Of a stretch of DNA of 33,878 nucleotides, positions 7,328 to 14,882 are shown in pieces. Numbering within the stretch: the stretch's first letter is position 1; every line of letters starts with the position of its first letter. The stretch lies in NCBI GenBank assembly GCA_902805975.1, contig CADCUT010000117.1:1-33878 (forward strand), in the 5' to 3' direction. A program made the position numbers and the translations under genes. Below the pieces are notes generated by a model. It worked only from the letters and a program-made list of their open reading frames with translations. It was not told the DNA's origin and ran no database searches. Source of the DNA: an uncultured Rubrobacteraceae bacterium (lineage in GTDB: Bacteria > Actinomycetota > Rubrobacteria > Rubrobacterales > Rubrobacteraceae).

Positions 7328-8101
7328 GTGAAGATCAACTACGAGTTCACGGTCGGCGTACCCGTGGATCGGGCATGGAGCAGGATGCTGGACCTAGAGA
7401 AGATAGCCCCCTGCCTGCCGGGAGCCGCGATCCAGGAGGAGACGGGCGACGGCGAGTACGCGGGCACCATGAAGGTCGAGATCGGCCCGATAACCGTGAG
7501 CTACAAGGGCACGATAAAGTTCGAGGAGACGGACGAAAAGGACCACCGCGCCGTCCTCCAGGCCACCGGCCGCGAAACCCGCGGCCAGGGAACCGCCTCG
7601 GCGACGATCATCTCCACCCTGCGGGAGGAGGGCGACGGTACGAACGTCGACGTCCAGACGGACCTGATGCTCACCGGCCGCGTCGCCCAGTTCGGACGGG
7701 GCCTGGCCCAGGACGTGGCGAAGAAGATGCTCGACGAGTTCGCCGCCTGCCTGGAGCGGGAGATCTCCGGCGCCACCGAAATCGCCGACGAACCGGCCCC
7801 CGAAAACGCCGCCGCGAACGCCGCCACCGGCGGGGATGCGGCCGGGGGGACCACCGGCGCCACCGTCGAGGGCGCGATCGTCGCCGGTTCGAGCCCCACG
7901 GAGGCCGCCGCGGCGGCCCCGACCACCCCCACCCGACAACCGGCGATCCAGGAGATACCCCGCCGCGACCCACCGAAAGAACCGGAGCCCCCCGACCTCG
8001 GTGCCCCGGGCCGGGACGAGATCCCGAAAAAGCTTCCTCCCGCGCTCGCCGGCCTCGGAGTGCTGCTCCTCCTCTTCTGGCTCCTCCGCAGAAAGCGCTA
8101 G
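7328..8101 (+). CDS. Second CoxG paralogue, SRPBCC domain with long linker and C-terminal anchor
   Basis: 257 residues. GTG 7328 follows a textbook AAAAGGAGG. Residues 1-150 are clearly homologous to the first CoxG (shared CLPGA, YKGT, RGQGTASATI, LTGR/ITGR and AQFG motifs). The linker (about 150-230) is Ala/Thr/Pro-rich and proline-charged, unlike the Gly/Ser/Gln linker of copy one. It ends in a hydrophobic helix (ALAGLGVLLLLFWLL, ~237-251) and RRKR, a tail anchor with positive-inside charge. It is probably a diverged duplicate with the same membrane-tethering or quinone-shuttle role, perhaps for another Mo hydroxylase. Confidence 0.88.
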   Translation: MKINYEFTVGVPVDRAWSRMLDLEKIAPCLPGAAIQEETGDGEYAGTMKVEIGPITVSYKGTIKFEETDEKDHRAVLQATGRETRGQGTASATIISTLREEGDGTNVDVQTDLMLTGRVAQFGRGLAQDVAKKMLDEFAACLEREISGATEIADEPAPENAAANAATGGDAAGGTTGATVEGAIVAGSSPTEAAAAAPTTPTRQPAIQEIPRRDPPKEPEPPDLGAPGRDEIPKKLPPALAGLGVLLLLFWLLRRKR

Positions 8102-8138
8102 ACCATCCAGGCGTCAGCCGTCAGGGGGGCTGGCCGCC

Positions 8139-8594
8139 CTAGTGTTCATGGTGCTGGTGGACGACGGCGTGGCCCTTGCCGCGGGCTATGAGGTAGCGGT
8201 TGACCGGGAAGGCCACGGCCCCCGCGACGAGCAACGCGAAGGTGAGGCTGCCCCAGAAGAGCAGGCTCGCAGGTCCCGCCTCCATCGCGCCCGGGACAGC
8301 GAGCATGATGAGGTTGTCCACGATCTCCATGACGGTGATCGAGAGCGTGTCGGAGGCGAAGGCCAGCGGCAGGACCGCCCCGAGCGCCATCCCCGACCTC
8401 AAGAGCGGCAGCATCGTCAGCGAGTAGCCGAAAAAGAACGCGAGGGCGACCGCCAGGGCTATCGTGGCGACGTTGCTCCACCCCAGAGCGGTCCCGATCA
8501 CCATCCCGAGAACCTCCCCGATGGCGCACCCCGTAAGACAATGGACCGTCGCGCTGAAGGCGACCCTGTTCAGCGAAGCGTTGTTTCCATGCAT
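8139..8594 (-). CDS. DUF4396 family membrane protein
   Basis: 151 residues from ATG 8594, which has GAGGAGG eight bases upstream. Starting at 8627 would overlap the preceding gene and miss the ribosome site. It has about four hydrophobic segments and the family motif HCLTGCAIGEVLGM near the N-terminus, with a His and two Cys that could bind metal. The C-terminus is His-rich (HAVVHQHHEH). It follows the DUF305 gene by 14 bases and is probably cotranscribed. DUF4396 has no firm function; the His/Cys content and neighbours suggest metal handling. Confidence 0.85.
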   Translation of the reverse strand: MHGNNASLNRVAFSATVHCLTGCAIGEVLGMVIGTALGWSNVATIALAVALAFFFGYSLTMLPLLRSGMALGAVLPLAFASDTLSITVMEIVDNLIMLAVPGAMEAGPASLLFWGSLTFALLVAGAVAFPVNRYLIARGKGHAVVHQHHEH

Positions 8595-8608
8595 CTTCGT
8601 CCTCCTCT

Positions 8609-9292
8609 CTACCCTTCCGGGTACCAATCGGTACGCCAGGCCCGCATCTGCGAGATCTCACGCTCCTGCGCCCCGACGATGTCGCCCGCGAGTTCTTCTA
8701 TCCGCGGGTTTTCGCTCTCTTCGAGCGCCACCTCGGCCATCCGGATCGCCGACTCGTGGTGCGGGATCATGCGGTCGATAAACGCCCTGTCGAACGGCTC
8801 CTCATCGGCCAGAGACCGCGGGTCCGCCGTCATGCCCATCTCCTCCATCTCTCCCGCGTCCATGCCCATAGGGACGCGGGACGTGCCGAACTCTTCCTGC
8901 TTTATGTCCTTGAGCTCCTCTATCTCGGCCTCCTGGGCGGAGACGATGTTCTCGGCGAGCTGCTGTATCTCTTGGTGCTCGGCGTTCTCCTTCGCGACCT
9001 CGGCCATCTCAACCGCCCCCTGATGGTGCGGGACCATGGCGTCGATGAACCGCCTATCCGAATAGCGGCCGTTCTCCATGAGCATCCCGGAGGCCATCCC
9101 GCCTGACGACCGGCCCATCTTGGAATGGTCCATACCCCCCATGCCGTTCTTTTTCTCTTCTCCGGCACCGTTGCTGCCCGTCCCGCCGTGGTCCATGTCC
9201 CCGGCGCTCGCGCCGCCCCCCCCGCAGGCCGCGGCGGTCAGCGCGACCGCCGACAGCAGCCCCGCGAGCGCGAGCTTCGTATGGTGCTTCAT
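8609..9292 (-). CDS. DUF305 family lipoprotein (CopM-like)
   Basis: 227 residues from ATG 9292 (AGAGGAG upstream). A signal peptide ends at a lipobox-like AAAC with Cys23 as the lipidation site, followed by a Gly-rich linker. A Met/His/Asp-rich segment (MDHGG, GGMDHSKMG) resembles Cu-binding stretches. Two DUF305 repeats follow, each with the family motif: DAMVPHHQGAVEMA and DRMIPHHESAIRMA. Some DUF305 proteins such as cyanobacterial CopM bind periplasmic copper (family knowledge). Expected location is outside the membrane. The last codons lie 14 bases before the DUF4396 start. Confidence 0.9.
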   Translation of the reverse strand: MKHHTKLALAGLLSAVALTAAACGGGGASAGDMDHGGTGSNGAGEEKKNGMGGMDHSKMGRSSGGMASGMLMENGRYSDRRFIDAMVPHHQGAVEMAEVAKENAEHQEIQQLAENIVSAQEAEIEELKDIKQEEFGTSRVPMGMDAGEMEEMGMTADPRSLADEEPFDRAFIDRMIPHHESAIRMAEVALEESENPRIEELAGDIVGAQEREISQMRAWRTDWYPEG

Positions 9293-9346
9293 CCCAAACT
9301 CCTCTTTGCTCCGTGTTCCCTGACCCATCTCCGCCGGATGGGCGGC

Positions 9347-9850
9347 TCAGTGCCGGAACACCTGCAATAGAGGAAGCGTCGGCCCGCGCGGCGGCGGGAA
9401 GCGCCCGAACCTGTGGCCGCCGAACAGGAGTGTCGGGACCGGAAGCTTCGTGCCCGCCGATACCCCAGCGCCCAGCAACAACGCCGTGGCGAGGAGTACC
9501 AGGAGCAAGGTCGCGAAGTAGGTGTCCCCCAGGTGCGTCTTTTCGGCACCCTGATCTTCACCGTGCTGTTGACCGCCCGCCACGTGCGCCACGTGCGCCA
9601 CGTGCGAAGCGTGCGCCGCCGGCGCTTCTACCGGGACCAACTGGTGCGCGTAGCCGAACACCCCGTGGCAGAAGAGCAACGCCACGACGACCAGAGAGAT
9701 GGAGAGCCTGCCCCGCGCCAACGCCGGAGGGACGCCACCTACCCGCAAGCGCGATATCCACCGCCAATTCTCCACGAACCCCCGCCCTATAGCCCCGGCC
9801 ACCGCACGACTCCGAACCCGAAACTTCCAACTCCAGCTACTTTCTAACAT
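9347..9850 (-). CDS. Hypothetical membrane protein with His-Val-Ala repeat
   Basis: 167 residues from ATG 9850, which is preceded by GGGAGGGGGGT. A basic N-terminus leads to a hydrophobic segment (LSISLVVVALLFCHGVFG). A His-rich extracytoplasmic loop (AHASHVAHVAHVAGG, then QQHGEDQ) and a second hydrophobic segment (YFATLLLVLLATALLLGAGV) follow. The histidine repeat is encoded by three exact or near-exact 9-base units at 9581-9607. I do not recognise the family. It heads the minus-strand run that continues with the DUF305 and DUF4396 genes, which suggests a role in metal binding. A weak CCCATC/GATGGG inverted repeat at about 9325-9343 separates it from DUF305. Confidence 0.65.
   Translation of the reverse strand: MLESSWSWKFRVRSRAVAGAIGRGFVENWRWISRLRVGGVPPALARGRLSISLVVVALLFCHGVFGYAHQLVPVEAPAAHASHVAHVAHVAGGQQHGEDQGAEKTHLGDTYFATLLLVLLATALLLGAGVSAGTKLPVPTLLFGGHRFGRFPPPRGPTLPLLQVFRH
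9581..9607. repeat. Three tandem 9-base units coding a His-Val-Ala repeat
   Basis: CACGTGCGC occurs twice and CACGTGCGA once, end to end. On the minus strand each unit codes Ala-His-Val. Too short and spacerless for a CRISPR array; best read as a coding microrepeat that expands a metal-binding loop. Confidence 0.8.
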
Positions 9851-9907
9851 ACCCCCCTCCCCTATACAAGAGCGATGTACCCGGGCGGTTGCCGGGTCGT
9901 TTTCGGG

Positions 9908-9936
9908 TTGGGACGGGTGCGGGGGCGGCGTAGACT
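9908..9936 (+). promoter_or_regulatory. Candidate promoter of the luciferase-like monooxygenase gene
   Basis: TTGGGA (9908-9913), 17 bases, TAGACT (9931-9936), 32 bases upstream of the TTG start. The spacing is ideal and the hexamers are moderately close to the housekeeping consensus. It lies in the divergent gap next to the minus-strand metal gene run. Confidence 0.5.
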
Positions 9937-9968
9937 CGTATCGTGCGGGATAGTGAGAGGAGGCACGG

Positions 9969-10802
9969 TTGCGTTACGGGTTTTTGATCCCGGCCGGGGG
10001 TCCGCGCGAGGTCGCGGAGCTTGCGCGCGAGGTCGAGGAGGCGGGTTGGGACGGGGCTTTCTACTGGGACGGCATCGCCATCGGGGAGATGGACACCTAC
10101 GATCCCTGGGTGGTGATGGCGGCGATGGCGATGCGCACCGAGAGGGTCCGCATCGGGGCCATGCTAACGCCGCCGGCCCGCCGGAGACCCTGGAAGCTCG
10201 CCCGCGAGACGATGACGCTTGACCACCTCTCCGGCGGGAGGCTGGTCTTGCCCGTTGGGCTCGGGGCGACCGACGACGGCGGCTTCTCGAAGGTCGGGGA
10301 GCCCACTGACCGCAAGACGCGGGCGCAGAGGCTCGATGAGGCCCTGGAGATCCTGACCGGTTTGTGGAGCGGCGAGCCGTTCTCCCACGAGGGGGCACAC
10401 TACCGGTTGGAGGAGATGACCTTCCGGCCGCCGACGGTGCAGAGGCCCCGCGTCCCGATCTGGGTGGTCGGCGCGTGGCCGAGCGAGAGGTCCATGAACC
10501 GCGCGCTGCGCTACGACGGTGTGCTGGCGTCCGCGGTGGGTGGCGGCCCCGACTCGCCCGGCGTCACGCCGGAGACTATTCGGAACATACGGGAGTACGC
10601 GCAGAAGAACGCGAAGACAGACGACTTCGAGATCGTCTGGGAAGGCGAGACGGTCGGTGATGACCCCGCGTCGGCAGCCTCCATCGTGCGTCCCTACGCG
10701 GAGGCGGGGGCGACGTGGTGGATCGAGTCGCCCTGGACCCCGCCCAACACACCCGAAGACCTCAGCCGCCGAATAGGACAGGGTCCCCCTCGGGGCGACT
10801 AG
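9969..10802 (+). CDS. LLM-class (luciferase-like) flavin-dependent oxidoreductase
   Basis: 277 residues. TTG 9969 is chosen because GAGAGGAGG lies seven bases upstream and the first residues (LRYGFLIPAGGP) already form the first beta strand of the luciferase-like TIM barrel. Family features: EEAGWDGAFYWDG near the N-terminus, DHLSGGRLVLPVGLG at ~90, and ALEILTGLWSGEPFSHEG at ~125. In actinobacteria such proteins use FMN or F420; which one cannot be told from sequence alone. The substrate is unknown. It appears to stand alone with its own promoter. Confidence 0.88.
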   Translation: MRYGFLIPAGGPREVAELAREVEEAGWDGAFYWDGIAIGEMDTYDPWVVMAAMAMRTERVRIGAMLTPPARRRPWKLARETMTLDHLSGGRLVLPVGLGATDDGGFSKVGEPTDRKTRAQRLDEALEILTGLWSGEPFSHEGAHYRLEEMTFRPPTVQRPRVPIWVVGAWPSERSMNRALRYDGVLASAVGGGPDSPGVTPETIRNIREYAQKNAKTDDFEIVWEGETVGDDPASAASIVRPYAEAGATWWIESPWTPPNTPEDLSRRIGQGPPRGD

Positions 10803-10892
10803 AACTCGTGTGGACGGGATGACCGCTATCGTCGTACCTTGTCGCGTACCGGGTAGAGTGTCTTTCTGTCTGTGGAGGAAAGGAGCGGGGGA

Positions 10893-11264
10893 TTGGGCTG
10901 GTTCGTCGCGGCGTCAAAGAAGTACGTCGTGCTCATGGTACGGTTCAGGCGCAAGGAGTACTGGTATCTCGTGCTCTTCAACTTCCTTATCACCGTGGTG
11001 CTCGTCCTCATCGACGGCGCGATCGGCACCCTGAATCCTTCCACCGGTCTGGGTCTCTTGAGCGGTATCTACAGCCTGGCGGACCTGATTCCGAGCATCG
11101 CCGTATTGGTCAGGAGGCTCTGTGACACGGGCCGTTCCGGCCTGTGGGTCCTGATCTCGTTCGTGCCCCTGATCGGGGCCATAGTGCTGCTTGTGTTCGC
11201 GGTTCAGGAAGGCACGCCGGGGGGCAACCGGTACGGCCCCAGCCCGAAAACCGCCGTGGCATAG
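10893..11264 (+). CDS. DUF805 family membrane protein
   Basis: 123 residues from TTG 10893. The family N-terminus (a W near residue 3, then KKYVV, then RRKEYWYLVLFN) starts exactly here, and AAAGGAG lies upstream at correct spacing. The upstream GTG 10872 has no ribosome site. There are three or four hydrophobic helices, with the motif VRRLCDTGRSGLW and a terminal GTPGGNRYGP, both hallmarks of DUF805 (YhaH/YhaI-like). These are inner-membrane proteins of unknown role. It stands downstream of the LLM gene with a 90-base gap. Confidence 0.88.
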   Translation: MGWFVAASKKYVVLMVRFRRKEYWYLVLFNFLITVVLVLIDGAIGTLNPSTGLGLLSGIYSLADLIPSIAVLVRRLCDTGRSGLWVLISFVPLIGAIVLLVFAVQEGTPGGNRYGPSPKTAVA

Positions 11265-11349
11265 GGCTCCGAAACCCCGGCCCGGCTGAAGACGAAAAGT
11301 CGAGAACGCGGGCGAAGCGCCGGCTCGTCAGGTCGGCGCGGCCGGCGGG

Positions 11350-11562
11350 CTATTTTCGGACGTCTTTGAGGATCTCGAAGATCTCCTCTATCAGCGCCTC
11401 GCGCTTGTCCGGGGGGAGGTCGCGGGGGTGGATGGTCTGTTTGTCGGACTGGAGGTTGCGCAGGCTGGCCTCTTCAGAGAGGTACTGGTCGATCAGGCGC
11501 ACTATGGCGTCCACTTTCTCGCGGGGCAGTCCGTCGCCGCCGCGGGTGAGTCTGCTCCACAT
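11350..11562 (-). CDS. Small helical hypothetical protein
   Basis: 70 residues from ATG 11562. It is charged and mostly helical (VDAIVRLIDQYLSEEASLRN; ALIEEIFEILKDVR), soluble, with no motif I recognise. It is transcribed in the same direction as the phosphoesterase 66 bases upstream and could be the last gene of that run. The upstream GGAAGGGA is a weak ribosome site at slightly long spacing. Coding character (charged helical periodicity, GC-rich third positions) favours a real gene over chance. Confidence 0.6.
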   Translation of the reverse strand: MWSRLTRGGDGLPREKVDAIVRLIDQYLSEEASLRNLQSDKQTIHPRDLPPDKREALIEEIFEILKDVRK

Positions 11563-11628
11563 GGAAAAGGTCCCTTCCGTGACGGGTCGCTTCCGTGCCG
11601 GATTATACCGTTGGGATCGCGTACGGGG

Positions 11629-12495
11629 TCAGGTGGGGCGGGAGAGGGTGTGGCGGGGGAAGGTCCGGTCTTCTGAGGGGACGAAGCCTTCGCCCTTCTT
11701 CCAGGAGTGGGCGACGATGCGCAGGTTGTCCGCGTCCGTGTGGACGAGGTTGAAGGACGAGGCCCGGCCAGGCTTGATGCGGTTTGAGATGGTGCCCGCG
11801 GTTGAGATGACGAGGCCGTGGGCGCCCTTCTCTATCGTGTGGACGGCGTCCTGGTGGTCGTGGCCGCAGAGGATGAGCTCCGTGCCGAGGTCGGAGAAGG
11901 CGTGGAGGGCCTGCTCGGTGTTGGCCAGGCCGTGGCGGCCCGAGAGCTCGCCGCGGATGGGGTTGTGGTGGATCATGACGATCCTGGCCGCCGCCGGGTC
12001 CGCCGCCTCGAAGGCGGCCCTTACCCGCTCGATGTCCGCGTGCTTGACGTGTCCTATCACCCCGAGATCCCTGAACCTCCGCGTGAGCGACCCGCGCGAG
12101 ATGCCGTGCGCCGTGTTCACGCCCGCTATGACCGCTCCCGGAACCTCTAAGGAAGGGCTCAGGTCGTCTGAGATGTACTTGCGGTACCGGGAGTACTTGA
12201 GGATGTGGGCCTGCTCCCTGAGGAGCCCCACGAAGCCTAGGTTCCTTGCTACGGCCCCGATCCAGCGGATGTCGTGGTTGCCGGGGATGACGAGGCGGGG
12301 CGCTATCTCGCCCAGAGAGTCAAGGTACGCCCTGGCCTGCGTGAACTCCCGGTTCGTGCACCGCTGCGTCAGGTCGCCCGAGACGGCGATGGCATCGGGC
12401 CCGACCCCGTCCAGAAAACCCCTCAAGGCGTCGAGCCTCTCGGAGACGGCGGGCCGTCCGAAGTGAAGGTCCGAAACGTGCGCCAGGGTAGTCAC
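11629..12495 (-). CDS. Calcineurin-like metallophosphoesterase (CpdA-like)
   Basis: 288 residues. All five metal-binding blocks are visible in order: DLHFG (~9-13), GDLT (~40), GNHD (~72), the IHHNP block (~172) and GHDH (~208). This is the two-metal phosphodiesterase fold; the layout resembles class III cyclic nucleotide phosphodiesterases and Icc/CpdA, but the substrate is not determined. It sits 43 bases after the alpha/beta hydrolase stop and is probably cotranscribed. No signal peptide is seen, so it is expected in the cytoplasm. Confidence 0.9.
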   Translation of the reverse strand: MTTLAHVSDLHFGRPAVSERLDALRGFLDGVGPDAIAVSGDLTQRCTNREFTQARAYLDSLGEIAPRLVIPGNHDIRWIGAVARNLGFVGLLREQAHILKYSRYRKYISDDLSPSLEVPGAVIAGVNTAHGISRGSLTRRFRDLGVIGHVKHADIERVRAAFEAADPAAARIVMIHHNPIRGELSGRHGLANTEQALHAFSDLGTELILCGHDHQDAVHTIEKGAHGLVISTAGTISNRIKPGRASSFNLVHTDADNLRIVAHSWKKGEGFVPSEDRTFPRHTLSRPT

Positions 12496-12538
12496 GAGAC
12501 CGGATTCTACCCGAACGCGCGTGAGGGGGAAAGCCGTC

Positions 12539-13357
12539 TCATCCAGCGGTCGCCGGGGTTCGCACGCTGTTCAGAAACCCCGTCAGCGCCTCGTTGAAAC
12601 CATCCGGGTCTTCGAGGTTCGAGAGGTGGCCGACGTCAGGAAGGATGACGTGGCGCGAGTTCGGTATCTTGTCAGCCATCTCGCCCATAACCTCCGGCGA
12701 GGAGATGATGTCCTCCCCGCCGCCGATGACGAGGGTCGGGACGTCTATCTGCCCGAGGGTCGCGGTCGAGTCCGGGCGCTCGCGCATGGCGCCGAGGGCC
12801 GCGACGGCGCCGTCCGGCGTGTTCTCGAGAATTATCGTCCTTACGTTCTCGACGAGGTCTTCGTTCTCGGCGCGCGTCTGGGGGGAGAGGAGGCGTTCCA
12901 TCTGGAGCTCGACGAGGACGCCGATGCCATCCCTCGCCACCCTGAGGGCCATCTCCTTGCGGGTCTCCCGCGCCTCCTCTGTGTCCGCGTCGGGGCGCGT
13001 GTTCGCCAGTACGAGGCCAGAGACCCTCTCCGGAAAAGACCTCATGCACTCAAAGGCGACGTACCCGCCCATCGAGACGCCCCCGAGCACGACCCGCGGT
13101 ATCTCCAGCCTGTCCAGCAGGTTCCGGACGCAACCCGCGTAGTAGCCGACGTCCGGCTGGGCCGGCGTGCGCGGAGACCGTCCGAAACCGGGGAAGTCCG
13201 GCGTGATGACGCGGCGTTCGCCCGAGACGGTCTCCATCTGCGGTGCGAACATCTTGCCGTTGAGCGGAAAGGCGTGGAGCAGGAGCAGCGGGTCGGCCTC
13301 CCCCTCGCCGAGGTCCCTGTACCACATCGCCACGCCGGTGTTCCTGCCCTCCGTCAC
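12539..13357 (-). CDS. Alpha/beta-fold hydrolase
   Basis: 272 residues from GTG 13357, with GAGAGGAG upstream. Features: oxyanion-hole LLLHAFPLNGKMF (~24-36), strand and loop PDFPGFGRSP, nucleophile elbow GVSMGGY with Ser near residue 95, an acid in IGGGEDIISS, and a late His in VGHLSNLEDP. The three catalytic residues place it in the serine-hydrolase group that includes 3-oxoadipate enol-lactonase-like (PcaD) and MhpC-like enzymes; no pathway neighbours fix the substrate. It leads the minus-strand run that continues into the phosphoesterase gene. Confidence 0.9.
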   Translation of the reverse strand: MTEGRNTGVAMWYRDLGEGEADPLLLLHAFPLNGKMFAPQMETVSGERRVITPDFPGFGRSPRTPAQPDVGYYAGCVRNLLDRLEIPRVVLGGVSMGGYVAFECMRSFPERVSGLVLANTRPDADTEEARETRKEMALRVARDGIGVLVELQMERLLSPQTRAENEDLVENVRTIILENTPDGAVAALGAMRERPDSTATLGQIDVPTLVIGGGEDIISSPEVMGEMADKIPNSRHVILPDVGHLSNLEDPDGFNEALTGFLNSVRTPATAG

Positions 13358-13723
13358 ATCGTCTCCTCTCGTAAGGCCACAAGTTCCAGGTGTCGGCCGC
13401 CAGCATTCGAGTCTGTCGGCGGCGATCCTATCGCTTTTACCCGGTGGTTTCGTCTCTACGTTCCCTGATGCCTGGAACCTGACACCTGAAGCCCTGCCCC
13501 CACGGCACCGCGGCAGAGCAGGAGGCCACCGCGCCCCTCTTCACCATCCTCCGCCCCCGATCCCGGCGGGGTCTGATCGCCCGGCGAGACAATGGACCTG
13601 GCGAGAGGCCCGCATCCCCGATTAACATGCCGGACATGGAACACAGGGGTGGGCTTTCGTGATGCGGACGAGGCCATGGTGGCCGGGGTCGTAGTGGGGC
13701 TTGTTCAGCCTCGGAAAGGGGTG
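13358..13723. other. 366-base intergenic region between divergent genes
   Basis: It lies between the minus-strand hydrolase and the plus-strand GNAT. No convincing gene was seen; open frames here are short and lack ribosome sites. TTCCAGGTGTC (13384-13394) and a near reverse complement GACACCTGAA (13481-13490) form a long-range imperfect inverted pair, which looks like a degenerate intergenic repeat. No clear promoter hexamers were found. Confidence 0.5.
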
Positions 13724-14344
13724 ATGGGCGTGTGGGAGGACCTGGCGAGCGTGCTGGAGGGTGGGATCGTGCGGCTGGAGCCGCTGGCGCGGCGGCACGA
13801 GGAGGGGCTCTTCGAGGTCGCACAAGAAGAGAGGATCTGGGCCTGGATGCCTCAGGGGGCGCCTGGGGATCGGGAGGAGTTTCGAGGTTGGATGGAAGAG
13901 GCGCTGGCGCGTTCGGAGGCGAGGGTGGACGCCGCGTTCGCCACGGTGGACGTAGAGAGCGGGAGGCCCATCGGGAGCACGCGGTACCTGGCGCTCAGGC
14001 CCGAGCATCGGGGGTTGGAGATCGGGTGGACCTGGCTCTCCCCGGCCGCCTGGGGCACTGGCGCCAACGTCGAGGCCAAGCTCCTGATGCTGGAGCACGC
14101 CTTCGGGAAGCTCGGCTGCATGAGGGTCGAGTTCAAGACCGACGCCCGCAATGAACGGTCGAGGAAGGCCCTGGAGGCACTGCCGGCACGCCCCGAAGGA
14201 GTGTTCAGGAAGCACATGCTCGTGCGCGGCGGGCAACGCCGCGACTCGGCCTACTACAGCATCATCGACGACGAGTGGCCGGAGGTGCGGGCCAACCTGG
14301 AGCGCCGGCTGGCCGGTGGCAACGACGGTCTGGAGGCACGATGA
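13724..14344 (+). CDS. GNAT acetyltransferase, RimJ/RimL type
   Basis: 206 residues from ATG 13724, which has GGAAAGGGG upstream; more upstream ATGs (13592, 13676) lack a ribosome site. It has the RimL-like plan: GIVRLEPLARRH at the N-terminus, GSTRYLAL in the middle, GLEIGWTWLSPAAWGTGAN (the conserved acetyl-CoA region), then MRVEFKTDARNERSRKALE. RimJ/L-type proteins acetylate amino termini, amino acids or antibiotics; the substrate is unknown. It begins a four-gene chain in which each stop overlaps the next ATG (ATGA at 14341). Confidence 0.88.
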   Translation: MGVWEDLASVLEGGIVRLEPLARRHEEGLFEVAQEERIWAWMPQGAPGDREEFRGWMEEALARSEARVDAAFATVDVESGRPIGSTRYLALRPEHRGLEIGWTWLSPAAWGTGANVEAKLLMLEHAFGKLGCMRVEFKTDARNERSRKALEALPARPEGVFRKHMLVRGGQRRDSAYYSIIDDEWPEVRANLERRLAGGNDGLEAR

Positions 14345-14706
14345 CCGGGCGGCCCCGCGCGACAAACGGGCGCCGGGCAACCGTGTCGGAGGCGATGGGG
14401 CGCCTGCCGGGTCCTGGTGGCAGGCGGTTCGCGAGGGTGCTGGGCCACGGCACGATGGAGCTCGAGGTCTACGCCCCGCGCGGGTACGACCCGCAAGGAC
14501 CGCACACCAGGGACGAGCTGTACTTCGTGGTCTCCGGGAGCGGTGAGTTCGTCAACGGCCCGGACCGTCACCCGTTCGGGCCCGGCGACGCGCTGTTCGT
14601 GCCGGCCGGCGTCGAACACCGCTTCGAGGATTTTACGGACGACCTCGTCGTGTGGGTCGTCTTCTACGGCCCGGAGGGCGGGGAAGAGACGGGGGAGGGA
14701 GCATGA
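14341..14706 (+). CDS. Cupin-domain protein
   Basis: 121 residues from ATG 14341, overlapping the GNAT stop. A single cupin barrel: motif 1 GPHTRDELYFVVSGSGEFV (~51-69) and motif 2 FGPGDALFVPAGVEHRFE (~77-94), each with the His/Glu residues used for metal binding. It is about the size of small cytoplasmic cupins. Context (GNAT, DUF1272, GST remnant) does not reveal the substrate. The stop overlaps the next ATG at 14703. Confidence 0.88.
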   Translation: MTGRPRATNGRRATVSEAMGRLPGPGGRRFARVLGHGTMELEVYAPRGYDPQGPHTRDELYFVVSGSGEFVNGPDRHPFGPGDALFVPAGVEHRFEDFTDDLVVWVVFYGPEGGEETGEGA

Positions 14707-14882
14707 GCCTGGAGATGAGGGGTCGTTGCGAGCGGTGCGGGGGCGGGCTCGCGGAGGACGGGGTGGCGTTTATCTGCAGCCACGAGTGCACCTACTGCGA
14801 GGACTGTGCGGCGGGGATAGATCTCACCTGCCCCAACTGCGGCGGCGAGCTGGCGCGCAGGCCCCGGAGGGAGACGAAATGA
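14703..14882 (+). CDS. DUF1272 zinc-ribbon-like small protein
   Basis: 59 residues from ATG 14703 (ATGA overlap with the cupin stop). It has nine cysteines, with CxxC pairs: CERC (9-12), CSHECTYCEDC in the middle and CPNC near residue 48. This matches DUF1272, a small family with two zinc-binding knuckles. The family start MSLEMRGRCE is conserved, which fixes the start here rather than at 14652. The function is unknown. It ends with an ATGA overlap to the GST remnant. Confidence 0.9.
   Translation: MSLEMRGRCERCGGGLAEDGVAFICSHECTYCEDCAAGIDLTCPNCGGELARRPRRETK

Noticed and set aside
9581-9607. CRISPR-like repeat
   Set aside because: Three 9-base units without spacers, inside a coding frame; a coding microrepeat explains it.
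11144-12466. 440-codon plus-strand open frame across the phosphoesterase
   Set aside because: Shadow of the minus-strand phosphoesterase, which has all five metal-binding motifs. The plus frame has Ser/Arg-rich, low-complexity sequence.
12521-13468. 315-codon plus-strand open frame over the alpha/beta hydrolase
   Set aside because: Antisense shadow with Arg/Val/Asp-skewed composition and no motif. The minus-strand gene has a full catalytic elbow.
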